Shown here: positions 61,212 through 64,000 of the stretch, one piece after another
Numbering within the stretch: position 1 is the stretch's first letter
Layout of the letters: every line of letters begins with the position of its first letter
Assembly: GCA_028818695.1 (NCBI GenBank)
Contig: JAPPNK010000020.1
Location: forward strand, 259,600 to 323,599
Direction: 5' to 3'
Length of the DNA: 64,000 nt
Origin: Candidatus Poribacteria bacterium
GTDB taxonomy: Bacteria; Poribacteria; WGA-4E; GCA-2687025
Notes under the pieces: model-generated
Told to the model about the DNA's origin: nothing
The model's input: only the letters and a program-made list of their open reading frames with translations
Database searches by the model: none
Translations under genes and position numbers: made by a program

Positions 61212-62570
61212 TTACGGTTCATTCTGAGGGGAAACGGGCGGCGTTTGCTGTCGCAATAAGCGCAACTCCAGCAGACGCCGCGCTATTTGCGCGCGCGTGA
61301 GGTCCGTCACTCGAGGATCCTTCTCGATATGCGCTTCAAGAGCCTCTAGAAACGCCAAGGCGATACGCTCTCGACGGGCCTGCTCCTCTGTCTTGTCGGC
61401 CGAGGGCAGAGGAGAATCGGGCGACGGGGGGGACGAGGCGTTAAGAGCGTTCGTCTTGGGCCCCCTTGACGGCGAAGATGAAGTGGTGTTCACTTTCGGC
61501 GCAGACGGTACGGATAACTTCGCAGGCTCTGGAATCTTATCCCGCGCCGCCAACTCCCGCAAAGCAGCGTCATATCGGTCTATTATCGAAAGCCAAACCA
61601 CATCGCGCTCATTAGCTGCTTCGGGGCTGCCAAGGTACGACGGAAGCGCTTGCAGTAACTCATGGAGTTGGCTGTCCTTCAGGCCCTTGACATATTCTGT
61701 TTCACTAAAGAACGGTACCTCATCGGGACCCAATTCTCGGCCGCCGTTTAGATCGGTGACAAAACGAAGACGGTAACCCTTAGGCGCAATGCCATGACGG
61801 GAGATATTGTAATACTCCTCGTCGGTGAAATCTTTGCCATGCGATGTACCCACGACAGCCGTAGCGATTGTGCGGCTGACTGGGTCGAGAACCACGTCAA
61901 TCGTACCTTCGCCCGTGGCAAACGCATGCTCAAACTGCTCCTTGACGGCTGGCCAAACGCGAAGTTCGTGGTCAAGAATGGCGTCTTCCACCTCTCTCAT
62001 GGTTGCAGTTTCTGGCAGCCCCCATTGCTCCCGGACCGTTGTATAATCGTCCGGCGCAGCTCCGCGGGCGACAGCCGCCGCCTCGCGCCTGGAGTCCCAT
62101 GTATGCGCTGCCTCAATTGCCGACACCATCAGCCCACCGAAATGGTTGATGTCCCAAGCGTCTTGATACACATAGCCGCGGTCTAACATACGCTGGTACA
62201 TCGATAGAAGAGTCGCCCTGCGTTCTTCAATGGCCGTATCGGTCCAACCTTCCGCCGTTAATATTTCTCGTGACTCCGGGCTGTCAAAATCCGCAATCGA
62301 CAAAATCGCCTCTGCGGTTTGAGGTCCGATATAGCGCGGGGAGGCTCCATTTCGCGCCCCAGGCTCGCGAACAAGCCATTTCTCTCTCGGACTAACTGGC
62401 TTCTTCGCCGCATCCGGCTTGTCGGACGCGGACGATTCTGCCGTTTCCGGCTCATCGGGCGCAGAATAATCCGCCTGACGCCCAATCAAGAAGCTGAGGC
62501 AGAACAGAAGCGTCGCCAGCGCCGCCAACGATATCCAAAACAACCAACCACGATTCCGCACCAAACGCAT
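61212..62570 (-). CDS. membrane-anchored protein of unknown function in the sigma-54 unit
   Basis: 452 residues. One N-terminal transmembrane anchor (about 9-29: WLFWISLAALATLLFCLSFLIG), an acidic linker, then a mixed helical region with no recognised domain (SPRYIGPQTAEAILSIADFDSPESREIL, DILDHELRVWPAVKEQFEHAFATGEGTIDVVLDPVSRTIATAVVGTSHG). A Ser/Pro-rich spacer (about 350-390) leads to a short helical tail. The start at 62570 lies 36 bases after the stop of the secreted protein gene, so both are probably transcribed from the sigma-54 promoter. Codon use is less GC-biased than the rest of the window. Confidence 0.65.
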   Translation of the reverse strand: MRLVRNRGWLFWISLAALATLLFCLSFLIGRQADYSAPDEPETAESSASDKPDAAKKPVSPREKWLVREPGARNGASPRYIGPQTAEAILSIADFDSPESREILTAEGWTDTAIEERRATLLSMYQRMLDRGYVYQDAWDINHFGGLMVSAIEAAHTWDSRREAAAVARGAAPDDYTTVREQWGLPETATMREVEDAILDHELRVWPAVKEQFEHAFATGEGTIDVVLDPVSRTIATAVVGTSHGKDFTDEEYYNISRHGIAPKGYRLRFVTDLNGGRELGPDEVPFFSETEYVKGLKDSQLHELLQALPSYLGSPEAANERDVVWLSIIDRYDAALRELAARDKIPEPAKLSVPSAPKVNTTSSSPSRGPKTNALNASSPPSPDSPLPSADKTEEQARRERIALAFLEALEAHIEKDPRVTDLTRAQIARRLLELRLLRQQTPPVSPQNEP

Positions 62571-62606
62571 CCCAACACTCCTCTCAGTTTCGAAAACTGT
62601 CTGCCC

Positions 62607-63389
62607 TTAAGGGGACGGATGAAGACTGCCCGTATAACTGCCCCAGCTGGATTTGTGACGGTGCGATTTACGCCCCGCATGAAAGTGGTCGCCCGCAAAA
62701 TCGCCCTCCACATCAGCAGACGAATTTATCACTGTATACCGGTAATTCCGCCAGTAGTTGTTGGAATACGACGAGGTTGACACACTGTACTTCCTAACAG
62801 GATCGTGGCGCAAACTAACACTGCGCGTAACCTTAATGCGGTTGTAGTAAGAGGGTGGAAGAAGGGTCGCCGACAAAGTCGCAGCAACCAAACCGGCTTT
62901 GGGGCCTAAGAGGATTGTGGTACCAGCCGTGATGGCGATAGGACCAGACGTGTCGCGTTTCTTCTCAACCACGACGTAAATGGATTGATTCGGAAGATTC
63001 TTGGGATCAGGAACGTACACCGGAGTCGTGAGTTGGTAGTCGAAGAATTCGTGCCCCATCAGAAGTCTGTTCAAGCTGATGTTCACTGTGCCTCTCCATT
63101 CTGCAACTTCCCCGTCGCCGCCACCAATAATGACACCGTCTGGATTTAGGTGATGTGTGAGTGTGCCCCCATAGGGACGTTCGCCGGCTTTCGTGTACGC
63201 GTACACAAAGCCGTAGGGCGGTCCCAGAGTTTTAGACGGCGGCGCAGATCTGTCGCCAGGGCCTGTCGCGGCATCTGCTTGGGGCAATGCGCCTGGTTTT
63301 TTATTCACATCGTCGGTCAACGCAGGCATTATGGTCATGGTCGCAAGGACAAATGTAATGGCGAACGCCATTAGAATTCGCTGTAGCAT
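62607..63389 (-). CDS. secreted protein of unknown function in the sigma-54 unit
   Basis: 260 residues from ATG 63389, where MLQRILMAFAITFVLATMTIMPALTDD is a signal peptide and GGAG precedes the start. An alternative ATG at 63479 also has a GGAG but adds 30 basic residues before the signal. The mature protein has PYGFVYAYTKAGERPYGG, LTHHLNPDGVIIGGGDGEVAEWRGTVNISLNRLLMGHEFFDYQLTTPVYVPD, a hydrophobic TTILLGPKAGLVAATLSATLLPP stretch and a His/Tyr/Ser-rich C-terminus (DHFHAGRKSHRHKSSWGS). No family recognised. It is the first gene downstream of the -24/-12 promoter. Confidence 0.65.
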   Translation of the reverse strand: MLQRILMAFAITFVLATMTIMPALTDDVNKKPGALPQADAATGPGDRSAPPSKTLGPPYGFVYAYTKAGERPYGGTLTHHLNPDGVIIGGGDGEVAEWRGTVNISLNRLLMGHEFFDYQLTTPVYVPDPKNLPNQSIYVVVEKKRDTSGPIAITAGTTILLGPKAGLVAATLSATLLPPSYYNRIKVTRSVSLRHDPVRKYSVSTSSYSNNYWRNYRYTVINSSADVEGDFAGDHFHAGRKSHRHKSSWGSYTGSLHPSP

Positions 63390-63531
63390 ACTTCGTTCTC
63401 CGCCGCCTCCCAGACCAGATTTAGAAGGGCGCGGTACCCTCCCCTCGCCCCTGGTGCCAGCGTTCAGTGTTCGTCGCATCTGTTTCTCCGTTTCATTTTG
63501 TTCCGTCGCACCATTGCGACACGCCTCCCTT

Positions 63532-63550
63532 AAAGCAAATACGGCGCCAA
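63532..63550 (-). promoter_or_regulatory. sigma-54 (-24/-12) promoter
   Basis: On the minus strand, TTGGCGCCGTATTTGCTTT: GG (63548-63547) and GC (63536-63535) exactly 10 bases apart, the invariant sigma-54 elements, with TTTGC at -12. The predicted transcription start is near 63523. It precedes the secreted protein gene and lies 0.1 kb from the end of an adjacent sigma-54 activator gene. Confidence 0.75.
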
Positions 63551-63603
63551 CTTTGAAAACCTAGCAACCGTGCGGGTTCTCCCCAAAACCGCCCAACCAA
63601 GCC

Positions 63604-63639
63604 TCGACGATATAGTCGAAATTTCGACCGTATGGTCGA
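63604..63639 (-). promoter_or_regulatory. two phased dyads, candidate activator-binding sites
   Basis: Two copies of TCGAC-N6-GTCGA: 63604-63619 (spacer GATATA) and 63624-63639 (spacer CGTATG). They start exactly 20 bases apart, about two helical turns, so both face the same side of DNA. The region between forms a perfect TCGAAATTTCGA. They lie roughly 70-105 bases upstream of the -12 element, the usual distance for an enhancer-binding protein, and just overlap the activator gene's stop. Confidence 0.7.
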
Positions 63640-64000
63640 CTAAGACGTCTCGTCGGTTGAATTGCCATCGGAACCAATCTTGTATTTGTTAAGTTTGTAC
63701 CGCAGCCCTCGTTCAGTGATGCCAAGACGCGCAGCCGCGCGCGACTGGACGCCTCCTGTTGCGCGCAGCGCCCGCCCAATCATCATCCGCTCCAGCCGTT
63801 CCATCGCGTCGGGCAGGCTCATCTGCGCGTCGCTGTCTTCGTTCCGGTCTGCCGATTGGGGAGGGGCGCTCTCGTCGCTGTAGCCGCTCGGCGTCATAGC
63901 TTTCGGCAGATGCTCTGGGTGAACGACGCCGCCCGCCGCATATACCGACGCGTTGCTAATCGCATTCTTCAGCTCCCGCACATTTCCAGGGTACTCGTAC
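63640..64000 (-). CDS. sigma-54-dependent transcriptional activator, C-terminal part
   Basis: Partial: the frame is open to the right window edge, and about 120 C-terminal residues are seen. They begin YEYPGNVRELKNAISNASVYAAGGVVHPEHLP, the end of the AAA+ domain with the conserved PGNVREL. A linker then a Fis-type helix-turn-helix follow (LERMMIGRALRATGGVQSRAAARLGITERGLRYKLNKYKIG). Such activators hydrolyse ATP to open sigma-54 promoters after binding upstream dyads. The two dyads and the -24/-12 promoter just downstream are probably its targets. The sensor domain, if any, lies outside the window. Confidence 0.93.
   Translation of the reverse strand, partial: YEYPGNVRELKNAISNASVYAAGGVVHPEHLPKAMTPSGYSDESAPPQSADRNEDSDAQMSLPDAMERLERMMIGRALRATGGVQSRAAARLGITERGLRYKLNKYKIGSDGNSTDETS

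Noticed and set aside
1-64000. tRNA or rRNA genes
   Set aside because: No cloverleaf with TTCRANN and CCA-type ends or rRNA-like conserved stretches was seen, though a covariance search was not possible.

Overview
The window is about 58-60% GC, densely packed chromosomal DNA of a diderm, LPS-making bacterium. It carries lptD, kdsB, a TonB-dependent receptor and an RND pump. The mix of genes is of the kind known from Poribacteria, Latescibacteria and Planctomycetes-like genomes: three phytanoyl-CoA dioxygenase-family enzymes, two formylglycine sulfatases, ThuA and DUF1080 proteins, two Gfo/Idh/MocA dehydrogenases, two PQQ-type propellers and a GH2-like hydrolase. This lineage guess rests on gene content only. 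No rRNA, tRNA or CRISPR array was found.

Layout. 1-852: 3' part of an unknown gene with a duplicated domain. 1.1-10.4 kb (+): small membrane protein, PhyH, GH2-like protein, HTH-methyltransferase fusion, PhyH, two sulfatases. 10.5-11.7 kb (+): tandem lipoprotein paralogues. 11.7-16.5 kb (-): PfkB kinase, ThuA, a restriction-modification pair and a 2-hydroxyacid dehydrogenase. 16.7-17.3 kb (+): secreted protein. 17.6-27.6 kb (+): mfd, a double-parvulin lipoprotein, a SurA-like chaperone, and an LptD with parvulin domains inside it. 27.65-35.0 kb (+): tight six-gene operon (PQQ propeller, TonB receptor, PhyH, chorismate-lyase-like, aryl-CoA-ligase-like, halogenase-type flavoprotein). 35.0-38.6 kb (-): Fe-alcohol dehydrogenase, second PQQ propeller, HemN-like radical SAM. 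38.9-41.6 kb (+): D-glycerate/glyoxylate reductase, Gfo/Idh/MocA, kdsB. 41.7-43.6 kb (-): DUF1080 and a secreted protein. 43.8-46.2 kb (+): crcB and a heparinase-like protein. 46.3-49.9 kb (-): 26-repeat Ycf48/BNR lipoprotein. 50.2-52.8 kb (+): tandem branched-chain-amino-acid-type binding lipoproteins. 52.8-58.8 kb (+): vsr, then a PDZ-TPR-HlyD adaptor with an RND pump. 58.8-61.1 kb: MBL/cupin gene (-) divergent from Gfo/Idh/MocA (+). 61.2-64.0 kb (-): end of a sigma-54 activator, two phased dyads, a -24/-12 promoter and two unknown envelope proteins.

Most unusual points: (1) parvulin domains inserted into LptD, next to SurA-like and double-parvulin genes, which suggests outer-membrane biogenesis with built-in folding catalysts; (2) the six-gene operon, which reads as a candidate pathway for a 4-hydroxybenzoate-derived, possibly halogenated metabolite with its own outer-membrane receptor; (3) a complete local sigma-54 circuit controlling two unknown envelope proteins; (4) a family of short MITE-like elements with 11-bp terminal inverted repeats, present as complete and decayed copies between genes.
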